DNA of 64,000 nucleotides from an uncultured Pseudomonadota bacterium (lineage in GTDB: Bacteria; Pseudomonadota; Gammaproteobacteria; Ga0077536). A model generated the notes under the pieces. That model was not told the origin of the DNA. It did not search any database and saw nothing but the letters and a program-made list of their open reading frames with translations. The position numbers and the translations under genes were made by a program. The stretch covers positions 124,001 to 188,000 of the forward strand of contig CAIKBL010000051.1 in NCBI GenBank assembly GCA_903825645.1. The letters are read 5' to 3'. Position 1 is the stretch's first letter; every line of letters begins with the position of its first letter. Shown piece by piece: positions 54,031 to 64,000 of this stretch.

Positions 54031-55638
54031 TTACATCCGGAAAACGCCAAAAGGCGTACGTTCGATGGGCGCGTTGAGCGCGGCGGAGATCCCCAAACCC
54101 AACACCTTACGGGTATCTGCAGGGTCAATGATCCCATCATCCCATAGACGGGCCGTCGCATAGTATGGGTGTCCTTGTGCCTCGTATTGCGCCCGGATGG
54201 GCGCCTTGAAGAGTTCTTCGTCGTCGACTGTCCACGCCTTGCCCTGTGCGTCCATATTGTCACGCCGCACCTGCGCGAGGACGGCTGCCGCTTGCTCCCC
54301 GCCCATCACCGAGATCCGCGCATTGGGCCATGTCCAGAGAAACCGCGGGCTATAGGCTCGACCGCACATCCCGTAATTTCCGGCCCCGAAACTCCCCCCG
54401 ATAATCACCGTCAATTTGGGCACCTTGGCGCAGGCCACCGCGGTGACGAGTTTCGCACCGTCTTTTGCGATGCCACCTGCCTCATATTTTGATCCCACCA
54501 TGAAACCGGTGATGTTCTGGAGAAAAATGAGGGGAATGCCGCGCTGGCAACACAGCTCTATAAAATGCGCGCCCTTTAGGGCGGACTCGGAGAACAATAT
54601 CCCGTTGTTAGCGATAATGCCTACGGGGTAGCCATATAAGTGGGCAAATCCGGTAATCAGACTGGTGCCGTAGAGCGCTTTGAATTCATCGAAGCGGCTA
54701 CCGTCAACGATGCGGGCAATCACCTCGCGGACGTCATAGGGTTTCCGCAGATCGGTAGGGACCAGCCCGTAGAGCTCCTCGGCCGCATAAAGCGGCTCCT
54801 CGGAGGGCCTCATCTCAACGCCGAGGTTTTTGTGATGATTGAGATTCGCCACCATCCGTCGTGCAATTTCCAACGCGTGGGCGTCGTTGCGCGCATAGTG
54901 ATCCGTGACGCCTGAACGCCGCGAATGCACATCGGCGCCGCCCAAGTCCTCCGCACTCACCACCTCACCCGTCGCGGCTTTGACCAGTGGCGGGCCGCCG
55001 AGAAAGATAGTGCCCTGATTCCGTACGATGACCGATTCATCCGACATCGCCGGCACATAGGCGCCGCCCGCGGTACACGAACCCATAACGACAGCCAATT
55101 GCGGGATCCCCATAGCTGACATCGTTGCCTGATTGTAGAAAATGCGACCGAAATGTTCTCGATCGGGAAAGACTTCGTCTTGTTTGGGCAGGAAGGCGCC
55201 TCCGGAATCGACCAGATAAATGCAGGGGAGGCGGTTTTCTCGTCCAATTTCTTGCGCACGAAGATGTTTCTTTACGGTCTCAGGATAGTAGGTTCCGCCC
55301 TTGACGGTCGCGTCATTCGCGACGATGACGCATTCCACGCCATTGACGCGTCCAATCCCGGTAACCATCCCCGCGCAGGGCACCTCATTGCCGTACATTC
55401 CGTACGCGGCGAGTTGTGAGAATTCAAGAAACGGACTGCCCGGATCAATCAGGGCGTCAATGCGGACTCTTGGCAGGAGTTTACCTCGGCCCAGATGTTT
55501 GGCCCGCGCTTGTTCGCCCCCGCCCGCGCCGGATTCGACCACTTTGTTTTTGAGATCGTCGACAATGGTCAGCATTGCCGCGTGGTTTTGCTGATAAACG
55601 GAGGCGCGAGTATCCACGGTTGAGTGAAATTGGTTCAT
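54031..55638 (-). CDS. mccB: 3-Methylcrotonyl-CoA carboxylase beta (carboxyltransferase) subunit
   Basis: A 535-residue crotonase-superfamily carboxyltransferase. Segments diagnostic of the methylcrotonyl type include [56 protein letters not shown] and [20 protein letters not shown] (each quoted in part of the full motif). It transfers the carboxyl group from biotin on MccA to 3-methylcrotonyl-CoA. First gene of mccB-mccA-hugZ. Its promoter overlaps a palindrome that resembles a MerR-type operator. Isovaleryl-CoA dehydrogenase and methylglutaconyl-CoA hydratase genes, often linked, are not adjacent here. Confidence 0.95.
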   Translation of the reverse strand: MNQFHSTVDTRASVYQQNHAAMLTIVDDLKNKVVESGAGGGEQARAKHLGRGKLLPRVRIDALIDPGSPFLEFSQLAAYGMYGNEVPCAGMVTGIGRVNGVECVIVANDATVKGGTYYPETVKKHLRAQEIGRENRLPCIYLVDSGGAFLPKQDEVFPDREHFGRIFYNQATMSAMGIPQLAVVMGSCTAGGAYVPAMSDESVIVRNQGTIFLGGPPLVKAATGEVVSAEDLGGADVHSRRSGVTDHYARNDAHALEIARRMVANLNHHKNLGVEMRPSEEPLYAAEELYGLVPTDLRKPYDVREVIARIVDGSRFDEFKALYGTSLITGFAHLYGYPVGIIANNGILFSESALKGAHFIELCCQRGIPLIFLQNITGFMVGSKYEAGGIAKDGAKLVTAVACAKVPKLTVIIGGSFGAGNYGMCGRAYSPRFLWTWPNARISVMGGEQAAAVLAQVRRDNMDAQGKAWTVDDEELFKAPIRAQYEAQGHPYYATARLWDDGIIDPADTRKVLGLGISAALNAPIERTPFGVFRM

Positions 55639-55648
55639 ATCTTAATAG

Positions 55649-55658
55649 TTAACGTTAA
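55649..55658. promoter_or_regulatory. Palindrome TTAACGTTAA near the mccB start
   Basis: A perfect 10-base palindrome 10 bases upstream of the mccB ATG. Its TTAACGTTAA core resembles the half-sites of the boxes at 55692 and 56137, so it may be a further MerR-regulator site in the leader. Confidence 0.4.
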
Positions 55659-55679
55659 ATGCTGAATGAGGGTAGACGT

Positions 55680-55707
55680 CTTATCTCAAAATTGACGTTT
55701 ACGTCAA
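55680..55707 (-). promoter_or_regulatory. mccB promoter with MerR-type operator
   Basis: On the minus strand TTGACG (-35, 55702-55707) is followed after 16 bases by GATAAG (-10, 55680-55685). The -35 and spacer hold the near-perfect palindrome TTGACGT-TT-ACGTCAA (plus strand 55692-55707), overlapping the 3' end of the merR gene. Position and symmetry fit a MerR-family operator controlling the leucine operon. Confidence 0.6.
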
Positions 55708-56123
55708 ATGAGTTCGAGCGGAATTTGGTTTACGCGAGGATTCTGCCGTTTGCCGAGTGTGGCAAGCGCTCGCTCTTCTATGATATCCATAGCATTAAGT
55801 GTTTCTCTTATATCATTGAATTTATTTATTAAATCTTTTCTTTTTTCATGTAGCTTGCGAAGTACCGAATAGAGTTGGCGAGGATCTTCAGGTTGAGCTG
55901 GATCATATAACTCTATGATTTCTTTAATTTCTTCAAGTGAAAATCCCAATCGTTTAGCGCGCAAGGCGAGTTCTAATCTAACCTTATCTTTTTCTGAATA
56001 AACGCGGATAACTCCTTGTCTTTTCGGACTTAAAAGCCCTTTACTCTCATAAAACCGCAAAGTCCGCGGGGTGATCGTGAAAGTCTCAGCAAGGTCCGAA
56101 ATTGAATAGCTGGCCAAAGTCAT
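55704..56123 (-). CDS. MerR-family regulator (LiuR-like)
   Basis: A 139-residue regulator. The N-terminal winged helix is clear (YSISDLAETFTITPRTLRFY, then ESKGLLSPKR), followed by LRAKRLGFSLEEIKEII and a coiled-coil dimerisation helix (LRKLHEKRKDLINKFNDI). It lacks the Cys ligands of metal-sensing MerR proteins, so a CoA ester or other small molecule is the expected effector. Its place just upstream of mccB and the boxes on both sides suggest the LiuR-type control of leucine catabolism known in other proteobacteria. The gene is markedly AT-rich compared with its neighbours, hinting at transfer or relaxed codon choice. Confidence 0.88.
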   Translation of the reverse strand: MTLASYSISDLAETFTITPRTLRFYESKGLLSPKRQGVIRVYSEKDKVRLELALRAKRLGFSLEEIKEIIELYDPAQPEDPRQLYSVLRKLHEKRKDLINKFNDIRETLNAMDIIEERALATLGKRQNPRVNQIPLELI

Positions 56124-56136
56124 CCGATATATTTAA

Positions 56137-56180
56137 TTGACGTTAAGGTTAACTCTAGTTTTTCATTGGTTGACGTTCAA
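56137..56180. promoter_or_regulatory. Two MerR-box-like sites upstream of the merR gene
   Basis: TTGACGTTAAGGTTAA (56137-56152) and TTGACGTTCAA (56170-56180) share the TTGACGTT element of the mccB operator. They lie 14-57 bases upstream of the regulator start, where autoregulation would act, and also upstream of the divergent hydratase/dehydrogenase gene. Confidence 0.5.
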
Positions 56181-56322
56181 GTTGTTTCTATTTGACTCAT
56201 AATGCCGCATTGCGCTCATGCCGATGCGCTGGCTCAGGGGGCGCACCTCGTACTTTGGCAAGGCAGAAACCATGGTTTACCTCGGTTGCGGAAAAGCGCG
56301 CGGGGTGCAGCCGGTGCGAGGC

Positions 56323-56331
56323 TGCTATAAT
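56323..56331 (+). promoter_or_regulatory. Extended -10 promoter TGCTATAAT
   Basis: A perfect TATAAT preceded by TG and one base forms an extended -10 element, 89 bases before the start of the FadJ-like gene. The -35 region is weak, as allowed for extended -10 promoters. The leader is about 80 bases. Confidence 0.6.
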
Positions 56332-56420
56332 CGCCCGTCACGATATATTCGCGGGTGGCGTGCCCTGCACCCGTTTCTGTTCCATTGCCATAATGGCCCA
56401 AGTACGAAGGAACCCGACCT

Positions 56421-58520
56421 ATGCCAGAGGTAGTCAGCTACGCCCTTGAGGGCGACATTGCTGTTATTACAGTCGCAAATCCCCCCGTAAATGCGTTATC
56501 GCTGCCGGTTCGCCAGGGGCTCGCCAAGTGTTTCGAGCGTTTTGCCGCCGATGCCGGTGCCAAAGCTGCGGTCCTCATCTGTGATGGACGGACGTTTATC
56601 GCCGGCGCGGACATTACGGAGTTCGACAAACCAATTGAGCAGCCCTGGCTGCCGGTCGTCGTGCATCAAATCGAAGATTGCGCTAAGCCTGTGGTGGCGG
56701 CGATTCACGGGACGGCCTTAGGGGGCGGACTTGAAACCGCGATGGCTTGTCACTATCGCGTAGCGATAGCCAGCGCCCAACTCGGTCTGCCAGAAGTGAC
56801 GCTTGGCTTGCTCCCGGGTGCGACCGGCACGCAGCGGTTGCCCCGCCTCGCGGGTGTTCAGGCCGCGTTGGATGCCATGATCAGCGGCAAACCGATGACG
56901 GCAAAAGGCGCGCAAGAGAAGGGCGTCGTCGATGCTGTTGTCGAGGGTGATTTGAAAACCGGCGCAATCGCATTTGCACATGACTTGCTGAAAGCAGGCA
57001 AAGGCCCGCGGAAAGTGCGCGACATCCAGATCGATGCCAGCACGCTACCGACCAACTTCTTCGCGGATTACCGCAAAGCGATCGCCCGTGATACCCGCGG
57101 CTTTTTCGCGCCAGGACAGATAATCAGTTGCGTGGAGGCGGCAGTCTCTCTCCCGTACTTCGACGCGGTCGCCCGCGAAAATGAATTATTCATGCAGTGC
57201 ATGACCTCTTCGCAATCGAGCGCGCAGCGCCATATGTTTTTTGCTGAGCGCGAAGTCGCAAAAATTCCGGATGTTCCTAAAGACACTCCAATGCGCGAAG
57301 TCCGTCAGGTCGCCGTGATCGGTGGCGGCACGATGGGCGGCGGAATCGCCATGAACTTCGCAAACGTCGGGATCCCGGTCCTGCTGAAGGAAATCAATCA
57401 GGAAGCACTGGATCGTGGCATGGCGATCATTCGCGGTAATTACGAAGGACCTGTCAAAAAAGGGCGCATGAGCCAGACCCAAATGGATCAATGCATCGCC
57501 TTGATCACGCCGACCTTGGATTATCAGGCAATCGCGAATGCCGATCTGGTCATTGAAGCCGTTTTCGAGACGATGGCCGTCAAGAAAGAAGTTTTCGAGA
57601 ATTTGGATGCGGTGTGCAAGCCCGGCGCAATTTTGGCGAGCAACACATCCAGCCTCAATGTCGATGAAATAGCCGCGTTCACAAAAAGACCTCAGGATGT
57701 GATCGGGCTACATTTCTTCGCGCCAGCTAATGTCATGACCTTACTAGAGATCGTCCGCGGCGAGAAAACGTCGAAGGACGTGATCGCAACCTGCATGGCG
57801 CTGGCGAAGACTATCCGAAAGATCGGCGTGCTGGTGAAGGTGTGCTTCGGCTTTGTCGGTAACCGAATGTATTTCCCCTACGTGCGCGAAGCACAACGCA
57901 TGGTTCTTGAGGGTGTTCCGCCTGAACGTATCGATCGCGTAGCGTATGACTGGGGAATGGCGATGGGGCCCCATGGCGTATCTGACTTGTCGGGGCTTGA
58001 TGTGTTCGACAAACTGAACAAGGAATGGAAGGAAAAGCCCGACGATCCGGCGTACTGTCGTTTGATTACAGTACTGGTGGCCAAGGGTCGTCTCGGACAG
58101 AAGTCCGGTGCAGGGATCTATAAATATGAGGGACGTACGCCGGTATCCGATCCGGAGGTCTTGGCAATTGCTAAGGCAGAGGCCGCGGCACTCAATATCC
58201 CTCAGCTTGAGATCTCCGATGAAGAAATCATTGAGCGCTTGTTCTATTCGATGATTAATGAGGGCGCGCTGATACTGGATGAAGGGATTGCCATGCGCTC
58301 AGGCGATATCGATGTCGTCTACTGCTGTGGGTATGGCATGCCGCGGCATCGTGGCGGCCCGATGCAATATGCTGATGAGGTCGGCCTCGACAAGGTCTAT
58401 GCCGCCATGCAGAAATATCGCGGGCGTTATGGAGATCTGTACTGGACGTCTGCGCCCTTGATTGAGCGTCTTGCAAAATCGGGGCAAACATTTGCCCAGT
58501 GGAGTGCAAGCCGAGGCTGA
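56421..58520 (+). CDS. Bifunctional enoyl-CoA hydratase/3-hydroxyacyl-CoA dehydrogenase
   Basis: A 699-residue FadJ/peroxisomal-MFE1-like protein performing two steps of beta-oxidation. The N-terminal crotonase domain (1 to about 190) has [10 protein letters not shown] and [18 protein letters not shown], with Glu in [15 protein letters not shown] as catalytic base. The NAD domain starts at about 296 with [18 protein letters not shown] and continues through [17 protein letters not shown] and [15 protein letters not shown] to the dehydrogenase C-domains ([27 protein letters not shown]). AAGGA precedes the ATG. It is transcribed from an extended -10 promoter and ended by a strong hairpin. MerR boxes upstream may place it in the leucine/fatty-acid regulon. 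Confidence 0.95.
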   Translation: MPEVVSYALEGDIAVITVANPPVNALSLPVRQGLAKCFERFAADAGAKAAVLICDGRTFIAGADITEFDKPIEQPWLPVVVHQIEDCAKPVVAAIHGTALGGGLETAMACHYRVAIASAQLGLPEVTLGLLPGATGTQRLPRLAGVQAALDAMISGKPMTAKGAQEKGVVDAVVEGDLKTGAIAFAHDLLKAGKGPRKVRDIQIDASTLPTNFFADYRKAIARDTRGFFAPGQIISCVEAAVSLPYFDAVARENELFMQCMTSSQSSAQRHMFFAEREVAKIPDVPKDTPMREVRQVAVIGGGTMGGGIAMNFANVGIPVLLKEINQEALDRGMAIIRGNYEGPVKKGRMSQTQMDQCIALITPTLDYQAIANADLVIEAVFETMAVKKEVFENLDAVCKPGAILASNTSSLNVDEIAAFTKRPQDVIGLHFFAPANVMTLLEIVRGEKTSKDVIATCMALAKTIRKIGVLVKVCFGFVGNRMYFPYVREAQRMVLEGVPPERIDRVAYDWGMAMGPHGVSDLSGLDVFDKLNKEWKEKPDDPAYCRLITVLVAKGRLGQKSGAGIYKYEGRTPVSDPEVLAIAKAEAAALNIPQLEISDEEIIERLFYSMINEGALILDEGIAMRSGDIDVVYCCGYGMPRHRGGPMQYADEVGLDKVYAAMQKYRGRYGDLYWTSAPLIERLAKSGQTFAQWSASRG

Positions 58521-58531
58521 TAGTGGGATTC

Positions 58532-58568
58532 TTCAGGCAGGTCGGGAGCGCATTCCGACCTGCCTGAA
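58532..58568. terminator. Bidirectional terminator hairpin
   Basis: A perfect 14-bp stem, TTCAGGCAGGTCGG (58532-58545) with CCGACCTGCCTGAA (58555-58568), has a 9-base loop and is followed by ATTTTG on the plus strand. It lies between the ends of two convergent genes, 12 bases from each stop. Confidence 0.85.
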
Positions 58569-58579
58569 ATTTTGTCCGA

Positions 58580-60274
58580 TTAGGCGGTTTGTGGGATCTC
58601 CAGCGCCAGCATTTCAATCATCGCCTCGCGCATCACGAATTTTTGAATTTTTCCAGTCACCGTCATCGGGAATTCCGCGACAAAATGAACATAGTGAGGG
58701 ACTTTGTAATGGGCGATTTGTCCTCGGCAAAATTCCTGAATTTCCTGCTCCGAGGAGGCCAGCCCGTCTCGTAATTTGACCCACACCGCGACTTGCTCAC
58801 CGAAGCGAACGTCCGGCACACCAAATGCCGCGACATCGTTGATCTTCGGATGTCGAAATAAAAATTCCTCTATTTCCCGCGGATAGACGTTCTCACCTCC
58901 CCGGATGATCATATCCTTGACCCGCCCAACAATATTGCAATAGCCGTCCTCATCGATGACGGCTAGATCGCCGGTATGCATCCATCCGGCAACATCAATG
59001 GCCTCCCTTGTTCTCGCCTCATCGCCCCAATAGCCGCGCATGACGCTATATCCCCGGGTGCATAGTTCGCCCGGCGTTCCGCGCACCACTACTTGTCCCT
59101 CGATGTCGATAATCTTGACTTCTACATGAGGATGCACCCTGCCGATGGTCGAGACCCTGCGCTCCAGCGGATCGTCAGGGTTGCTCTGGAAGCTGACGGG
59201 GCTAGTTTCAGTCATACCGTAGGCGATAGTGACTTCGCTCATGTGCATCTCGCTAAACACCCGTTTCATGATTTCGACGGGGCACGGTGCACCGGCCATA
59301 ATGCCAGTGCGCAGATTGCTCAGGTCGTGCTGAAAAAAATCCGGATGATCAAGCTCCGCGATAAACATCGTCGGCACGCCGTGGAGCGCAGAGCAGCGCT
59401 CGTGCGCCACAGCCCTCAGCACCATCTCAGGATCGAAAGCATCGCTGGGGAATACCATTGTCGCGCCGTGGGTGACACACGTCAGCACGCCCATCACCAT
59501 GCCGAAACAGTGATAAAGCGGAACGGGAATGCACAGGCGATCTTGCGCAGTAAATCGCATCGATTGCCCGACAAAATAGCCGTTATTCAAGAGATTAAAA
59601 TGCGAAAGCGTTGCCCCTTTCGGCATCCCGGTGGTGCCACTGGTAAACTGAATATTGACGGGATCGTCGGGTTGCAGCGAGGACTCGATTGCTGCGAGGG
59701 CTAGACGACATTCGGGCGTCGCGAGCTTAGGAATGTCGTCAAATCGAAACGTCCCAGGGTGGAGATCCGCGTCAATAACGATGAGGGTGGTTAGGTGCGG
59801 CAAGCGAGTCGCCCGTAACGCACCCGGCCTCGCTGTGGCGAGTTCTGGCGCCAAATCGACCAGCATCTTCAGGTAATCACTACTTTTGAACGAGCGCGCC
59901 GTGATCAGCGCCGCACACTCCACTTTGTTGAGGGCATATTCCAATTCGAAAAGGCGATAAGCCGGATTCACATTAACAAGAATGAGCCCGGCTTTCGCCG
60001 CTGCAAACAGCGTGATAACCCACTCGACGTTGTTGGGAGACCAAATCCCCACGCGGGCGCCTCTGGGTAACCCAAGTGCAATCAAACCCGCCGCAAAGTC
60101 ATCTGCGCGGGCGGCAAGTGCGGCGTAGGTAAGCCGGACATTCTGGTGACAAGAAACCAACGCTTCGTGGTCTGGCCATGTCTCGCACGTTTTCTTTAGC
60201 GCGCTGCCGAGGGTACTGAAAGTCAGCGCCTCATCACTGGTGCCGCAGACGTAACTCAACACGTTTTCAGCCAT
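58580..60274 (-). CDS. Medium-chain/fatty acyl-CoA ligase (AMP-binding)
   Basis: A 564-residue AMP-forming ligase. Motifs: [41 protein letters not shown] with the hinge [16 protein letters not shown], and the C-terminal catalytic Lys in [13 protein letters not shown]. The body resembles ACSF2-type medium-chain and branched-chain acyl-CoA synthetases commonly found beside leucine-degradation genes. A strong GGAGGAG site precedes the ATG. It is 39 bases downstream of the thiamine-binding-like gene, so it may be transcribed with metH-asnS or alone. Confidence 0.92.
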   Translation of the reverse strand: MAENVLSYVCGTSDEALTFSTLGSALKKTCETWPDHEALVSCHQNVRLTYAALAARADDFAAGLIALGLPRGARVGIWSPNNVEWVITLFAAAKAGLILVNVNPAYRLFELEYALNKVECAALITARSFKSSDYLKMLVDLAPELATARPGALRATRLPHLTTLIVIDADLHPGTFRFDDIPKLATPECRLALAAIESSLQPDDPVNIQFTSGTTGMPKGATLSHFNLLNNGYFVGQSMRFTAQDRLCIPVPLYHCFGMVMGVLTCVTHGATMVFPSDAFDPEMVLRAVAHERCSALHGVPTMFIAELDHPDFFQHDLSNLRTGIMAGAPCPVEIMKRVFSEMHMSEVTIAYGMTETSPVSFQSNPDDPLERRVSTIGRVHPHVEVKIIDIEGQVVVRGTPGELCTRGYSVMRGYWGDEARTREAIDVAGWMHTGDLAVIDEDGYCNIVGRVKDMIIRGGENVYPREIEEFLFRHPKINDVAAFGVPDVRFGEQVAVWVKLRDGLASSEQEIQEFCRGQIAHYKVPHYVHFVAEFPMTVTGKIQKFVMREAMIEMLALEIPQTA

Positions 60275-60313
60275 TTATCTCCTCCGGGCACGTTGTTTTA
60301 ACGTTGACTAGCC

Positions 60314-60622
60314 TCAATTCCCACGTCCGAGTTTTTCTTCTATGCTCGTTATTTTGTCTTCCATGTGTTGGATTTTATCCGTCCGCGTGCCTAATTTTAA
60401 ATTGGTGAACACACGTGGGACGCCCAGATCATGTAGTCGCGAATGGCAGGCTTTAACACAGGCCATCACGGCATCCCACTCACCCTCTATGACGGTCCCA
60501 TACGGGTGCATTTGCGATTTAAGACCAGCCGCCTTAATGATGCGCTGACATTCCGCGATTTCGTTGGAAACCGACACGCCAACCCCTATAGGCACTACAC
60601 ACAAGTCGATCATGACGTGCAT
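60314..60622 (-). CDS. MTH1187-family thiamine-binding-like protein
   Basis: A 102-residue ferredoxin-fold protein of the MTH1187/YkoF-like family, whose members bind thiamine-type ligands in multimers. Diagnostic pieces are MIDLCVVPIGVGVSVS, AGLKSQMHPYGTVIEGEWD and RVFTNLKLGTRTDK. The ATG at 60622 has GGAG seven bases upstream; an in-frame start inside asnS is less likely. It starts one base after the asnS stop, so the two are coupled. Function in the cell is not established. Confidence 0.85.
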   Translation of the reverse strand: MHVMIDLCVVPIGVGVSVSNEIAECQRIIKAAGLKSQMHPYGTVIEGEWDAVMACVKACHSRLHDLGVPRVFTNLKLGTRTDKIQHMEDKITSIEEKLGRGN

Positions 60623-60623
60623 T

Positions 60624-62015
60624 TCAGAACTCCAGGTTACGAGGGGATCTCGGGAATGGTATGACATCTCGAATATTGCTTATGCCTGTCGCAAACATCA
60701 GCAGTCGCTCAAAACCAAGGCCAAATCCAGCGTGAGGGGCACTTCCAAAACGGCGCGTATCGAGATACCACCAATAATCCGCTGCCTTGAATCCCAGGGC
60801 GTTGATACGCTCAAGAAGATAGTCATGACGCTCTTCACGCTGGCTTCCTCCAATAAGCTCCCCTATTTTCGGGACCAGCAGATCCATCGCGGCGACGGTT
60901 TTTCCATCGGCATTCTGGCGCATGTAAAACGCCTTGATTTCTTTTGGCCAGTCGTACACAAAAACAGGACCTTTGAAATGTTGCTCTGTCAGGTAACGTT
61001 CGTGCTCCGATTGGAGATCGCGGCCCCAAATAGGCTCAAATTCGAAGGTGTGGCGAGATGAGGCCAGAATTTCGATGGCTTCCGTATAGGAGACACGGGC
61101 GAACTCGGCCTCGAGAACATTGCGCAAGCGATCCGCGAGTTCCGGATCGACGAATTGCGTAAAAAGCGCCAGATCTTCACGACAGTCTGTCTGCAGAAAT
61201 TCCAATAAGTGGCGGACAAAGCTCTCCGCCAGCAGCATGTCGTCTTCCAAATCGGCGAACGCAATTTCCGGCTCGATCATCCAGAATTCTGACGCATGAC
61301 GACTAGTATTTGAATTCTCCGACCGGAACGTCGGACCAAAGGTGTAAACCTTGCTCAACGCCAGACAGAAGGTCTCGACGGCCAATTGACCCGACACGGT
61401 TAGATGGGCCGGTTTGCCGAAAAAATCGCCCGAAAAATCGTCCGCGCCGAATTGTCGACCGCCTTCAGTCCCACTCAACGTGGTGACTCGAAACATTTCC
61501 CCAGCCCCCTCGCAGTCCGCGCCGGTAATTATCGGGGTGTGAATATAATGGAAACCGCGACGCTGAAAAAATTCGTGGACCGCGAAGGACAAACGTGAAC
61601 GAATGCGAAATAGTGCTCCATACTTATTCGTGCGACTTCTCAAGTGTCCAATTTCACGCAGGAACTCATCGGAATGCCGTTTTTTTTGTAGCGGATAATC
61701 TTCAGGGCACCCACCCACGATGCGCAATGCGCTGGCCTGAAGCTCTACCCGCTGTCCCTTGCCTGGCGATTCGATCAATACGCCGACGATTTCGACGGCA
61801 CTGCCCGTGCTAGCTTCGCGGATATGTTCGTACCCCGCGCAGTGCTCTGCCACGACGACTTGAAGATTCGCCAGGCACGATCCGTCATTGATCTCAAGGA
61901 AAGAGAATTCGCGTGCATCACGCCGGGTCCGGACCCACCCGGCGACATTCACACTACTCCCGGCCAAAGCTGATCGGAGCAGATCAACGATAGGAGTACG
62001 ACCTAGCTTGTTCAT
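60624..62015 (-). CDS. asnS: Asparaginyl-tRNA synthetase
   Basis: A class II aminoacyl-tRNA synthetase (463 residues) that charges tRNA-Asn. The N-terminal OB fold has VAGWVRTRRDAREFSFLEINDGS (part) and the class II motifs follow: motif 2 FRSENSNTSRHASEFWM and motif 3 GFGLGFERLLMFATG. AEVFR-type binding of aspartate is excluded by the typical AsnS order. The ATG at 62015 has GGAG eight bases upstream; a GTG at 62024 overlaps the metH stop (GTGA) and is the alternative. It follows metH and precedes the thiamine-binding-like gene, all tightly packed. Confidence 0.95.
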   Translation of the reverse strand: MNKLGRTPIVDLLRSALAGSSVNVAGWVRTRRDAREFSFLEINDGSCLANLQVVVAEHCAGYEHIREASTGSAVEIVGVLIESPGKGQRVELQASALRIVGGCPEDYPLQKKRHSDEFLREIGHLRSRTNKYGALFRIRSRLSFAVHEFFQRRGFHYIHTPIITGADCEGAGEMFRVTTLSGTEGGRQFGADDFSGDFFGKPAHLTVSGQLAVETFCLALSKVYTFGPTFRSENSNTSRHASEFWMIEPEIAFADLEDDMLLAESFVRHLLEFLQTDCREDLALFTQFVDPELADRLRNVLEAEFARVSYTEAIEILASSRHTFEFEPIWGRDLQSEHERYLTEQHFKGPVFVYDWPKEIKAFYMRQNADGKTVAAMDLLVPKIGELIGGSQREERHDYLLERINALGFKAADYWWYLDTRRFGSAPHAGFGLGFERLLMFATGISNIRDVIPFPRSPRNLEF

Positions 62016-62020
62016 TCGTG

Positions 62021-64000
62021 TCACTCCGGCTCATACCCCAGATTCGGGGCTAGCCAACGTTCCGCTTCGCGTAAGTCCATCCCCTTGCGCTTGGCATAGT
62101 CATGAACTTGGTCACGGTTGATTTTCCCAACACCGAAATAACGAGACTTCGGATGAGAAAAGTACCAGCCGCAAACGGCGGCCCCGGGATACATCGCGTA
62201 GTTTTCCGTCAGTTCGATGCCGACCGCTTTTTCAACGTCTAATAATCGCCAGATGAGCGGCTTTTCTGTGTGATCCGGGCAGGCGGGGTAGCCGGGGGCA
62301 GGGCGGATACCTCGGTAGTGCTCTTCGATCAAAGATTGGCTGTCCAGTTGCTCGTTTTCCGCATAACCCCAGAATTCGCGGCGGACGTAGGCGTGCAGTC
62401 GCTCCGCAAACGCTTCGGCGAGTCGATCGGCGAGCGCTTTTGCGATGATCGCCTGATAGTCGTCATGATCGCGTTCGTATCTCTCTACGATTTTTTCAAG
62501 GCCAAACCCCGTCGAGACCGCAAATGCTCCAATGTAATCCGCTATTCCGCTCTCTTTTGGTGCTAGAAAATCAGCTAATGCCAAATTAGCTTGACCACCG
62601 GCCTTGCGTTGTTGCTGCCTCAGGCTGTGCATTACTGTGAGCTCGCCTTTGCGACGGTCGTCTGCGTAGATTTCGATATCATCAGCACCGACTTCGTTCG
62701 CCGCAAATAGGCCCACGATTCCACGTGCCTGTAGTGAGCGGTCGGCGACAATTTCCGCGAGCATCTGCTGACCATCTGAGAAGACGCGACGCGCTTCGGT
62801 TCCCACAATCTCGTCGTCAAGGATTCTGGGGTAACGCCCGGCGAGTTCCCATGCCGAGAAGAAGGGCGTCCAATCGATGTAGTCCACGAGATCCGCGAGC
62901 GGCCAATCCATAAAAGTTTGGACTCCGAGCTGCCGAGGCACTGGCGGGTGATACGCGTTCCAATCGGCGTCAAACCGATTTTTTCTGGCTTCTTCTAACG
63001 ACAACCACTCGATGCCTGATTGGCGGAGCTTATGTCGCTCTCTTATCGTCGCGTATTCGTCCCTTATCTGCGAGACGAATCCGCGCTTCAAATCTCGACT
63101 CTCGAGACTAGTGGCGACTCCGACCGCACGCGAGGCATCTTTGACATGAATAACTGGCCCCGAATAGACGGGGGCTATTTTGACGGCGGTATGTGTTCTC
63201 GAGGTTGTCGCGCCCCCAATCAGTAGCGGCAAGTCGAGCTTTCGACGTTCCATTTCGGCGGCGACGTAGACCATTTCATCCAATGAGGGCGTAATAAGGC
63301 CAGAAAGCCCGACCAACGTCGCATTTTCACGAACTGCAGCATCGAGAATGTCGTTACAAGCGACCATCACACCGAGATCGATAACTTCGAAATTATTACA
63401 TTGGAGTACCACCCCAACGATATTTTTCCCGATATCGTGAACGTCACCCTTGACCGTGGCAATGACCATTTTGCCGGCGGTCCGGGCACTACCGGTCGCC
63501 TTTGCCGCCTCGATGTGGGGCAGCAGATGTGCGACCGCTTTTTTCATCACTCGGGCACTTTTGACCACCTGAGGCAAAAACATTTTCCCAGCGCCGAAGA
63601 GATCGCCGACCACGTTCATGCCCGCCATGAGCGGTCCTTCGATGACGTCCAACGGGTGATTTGAGGCGAGCCTTGCTTCCTCGGTGTCCTCGACTACAAA
63701 GTCGGCGACGCCCTTTACCAACGCATAGCTCAACCGCTCCCCCACCGAAGTCAGCCGCCAGGGCTCTATCTCGTTTTTTTCGCGGACTTCTTCCTTAACG
63801 CCACTGGAGAGGGTGACGAGATTGTCGGTCGCCTCCGGTGTTCGATTAAACAGGACATCTTCGACCTTTTGACGCAGATCCGTTGGGATATCGTCATAAA
63901 TACCCAACTGTCCCGCATTGACGATTGCCATATCCAATCCAGCCCTGATGGCATGGTAGAGAAAAGCCGAATGCATGGCCTCTCTGACGGGATTATTCCC
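62021..64000 (-). CDS. metH: Cobalamin-dependent methionine synthase, 3' part
   Basis: The visible 659 codons are the C-terminal half of MetH; the frame is open to the window edge, beginning [20 protein letters not shown] at the end of the folate domain. The B12 domain has [13 protein letters not shown] with the cobalt-ligand His, and [12 protein letters not shown]. The SAM-activation domain follows with [15 protein letters not shown] and [17 protein letters not shown]. It methylates homocysteine from methyl-THF. The N-terminal homocysteine domain lies outside. Together with IcmF it shows this organism uses or makes cobalamin. Confidence 0.96.
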   Translation of the reverse strand, partial: GNNPVREAMHSAFLYHAIRAGLDMAIVNAGQLGIYDDIPTDLRQKVEDVLFNRTPEATDNLVTLSSGVKEEVREKNEIEPWRLTSVGERLSYALVKGVADFVVEDTEEARLASNHPLDVIEGPLMAGMNVVGDLFGAGKMFLPQVVKSARVMKKAVAHLLPHIEAAKATGSARTAGKMVIATVKGDVHDIGKNIVGVVLQCNNFEVIDLGVMVACNDILDAAVRENATLVGLSGLITPSLDEMVYVAAEMERRKLDLPLLIGGATTSRTHTAVKIAPVYSGPVIHVKDASRAVGVATSLESRDLKRGFVSQIRDEYATIRERHKLRQSGIEWLSLEEARKNRFDADWNAYHPPVPRQLGVQTFMDWPLADLVDYIDWTPFFSAWELAGRYPRILDDEIVGTEARRVFSDGQQMLAEIVADRSLQARGIVGLFAANEVGADDIEIYADDRRKGELTVMHSLRQQQRKAGGQANLALADFLAPKESGIADYIGAFAVSTGFGLEKIVERYERDHDDYQAIIAKALADRLAEAFAERLHAYVRREFWGYAENEQLDSQSLIEEHYRGIRPAPGYPACPDHTEKPLIWRLLDVEKAVGIELTENYAMYPGAAVCGWYFSHPKSRYFGVGKINRDQVHDYAKRKGMDLREAERWLAPNLGYEPE

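Noticed and set aside
59093-59704. 203-codon plus-strand frame inside the acyl-CoA ligase gene
   Set aside because: Antisense shadow of a confident AMP-ligase gene, with His/Arg-rich product and no motif.

Overview
The window is chromosomal DNA of a Gram-negative bacterium, most likely a gammaproteobacterium or close relative. It carries a two-partner-secretion outer-membrane pair, EttA, CinA, DUF1289, cobalamin-dependent MetH, a TesB thioesterase, HugZ and a MerR/3-methylcrotonyl-CoA carboxylase locus. Coding density is high, base composition is moderately GC-rich, and many neighbouring genes overlap by 1-11 bases. No rRNA, intact tRNA, CRISPR array or intact insertion sequence was seen. The taxonomic call is inference from gene families only.

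Layout. (1) 1-6644: 3' part of a giant filamentous-haemagglutinin-like exoprotein and its TpsB transporter. (2) 6645-14240: PilZ-like protein, MFS transporter, flavin monooxygenase, zinc alcohol dehydrogenase, an unknown small protein and EttA. (3) 14241-19619: a CoA-ester operon with an HMG-CoA-synthase-like/Zn-ribbon-OB fusion, thiolase, acyl-CoA dehydrogenase and malonyl-CoA synthetase, meeting a ceramidase-family membrane protein tail to tail. (4) 20368-24725: MaoC hydratase, CitE-like lyase, LinB-like haloalkane dehalogenase, FlK-like thioesterase, PanB-like enzyme and TesB, followed by a kinase-HDOD fusion. (5) 26655-30595: cupin, LLM flavin oxidoreductase, CinA, GST. (6) 30976-34710: pcaH-pcaG-pcaB-pobA, a partial 4-hydroxybenzoate/protocatechuate branch. 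(7) 34784-41763: TetR regulator, fused isobutyryl-CoA mutase (IcmF), BtuF-like protein without an obvious signal peptide, DUF1289, enoyl-CoA hydratase, zinc-less MDR reductase. (8) 42068-47808: RND exporter fused to a cyclic-nucleotide-binding domain, periplasmic cyclophilin, FAH-family enzyme, nitroreductase. (9) 47809-48986: a graveyard with a decayed serine resolvase and a regulator fragment. (10) 48987-60274: GFA protein, methyltransferase, AcuI-like reductase, a leucine-catabolic mccB-mccA-hugZ operon under a MerR regulator with palindromic boxes, a FadJ-type bifunctional enzyme and an acyl-CoA ligase. (11) 60314-64000: thiamine-binding-like protein, asnS and the 3' part of metH.

The common theme is acyl-CoA chemistry: ligases, dehydrogenases, hydratases, lyases, thiolase, three kinds of thioester-handling enzymes, a B12 mutase and a biotin carboxylase. 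Together they suggest a heterotroph using aromatic acids, branched-chain acids and perhaps halogenated compounds. The most unusual parts are the dehalogenase plus FlK-like thioesterase inside a CoA-lyase operon, the HMG-CoA-synthase-like protein lacking the catalytic cysteine, the RND-cNMP fusion and the kinase-HDOD fusion.
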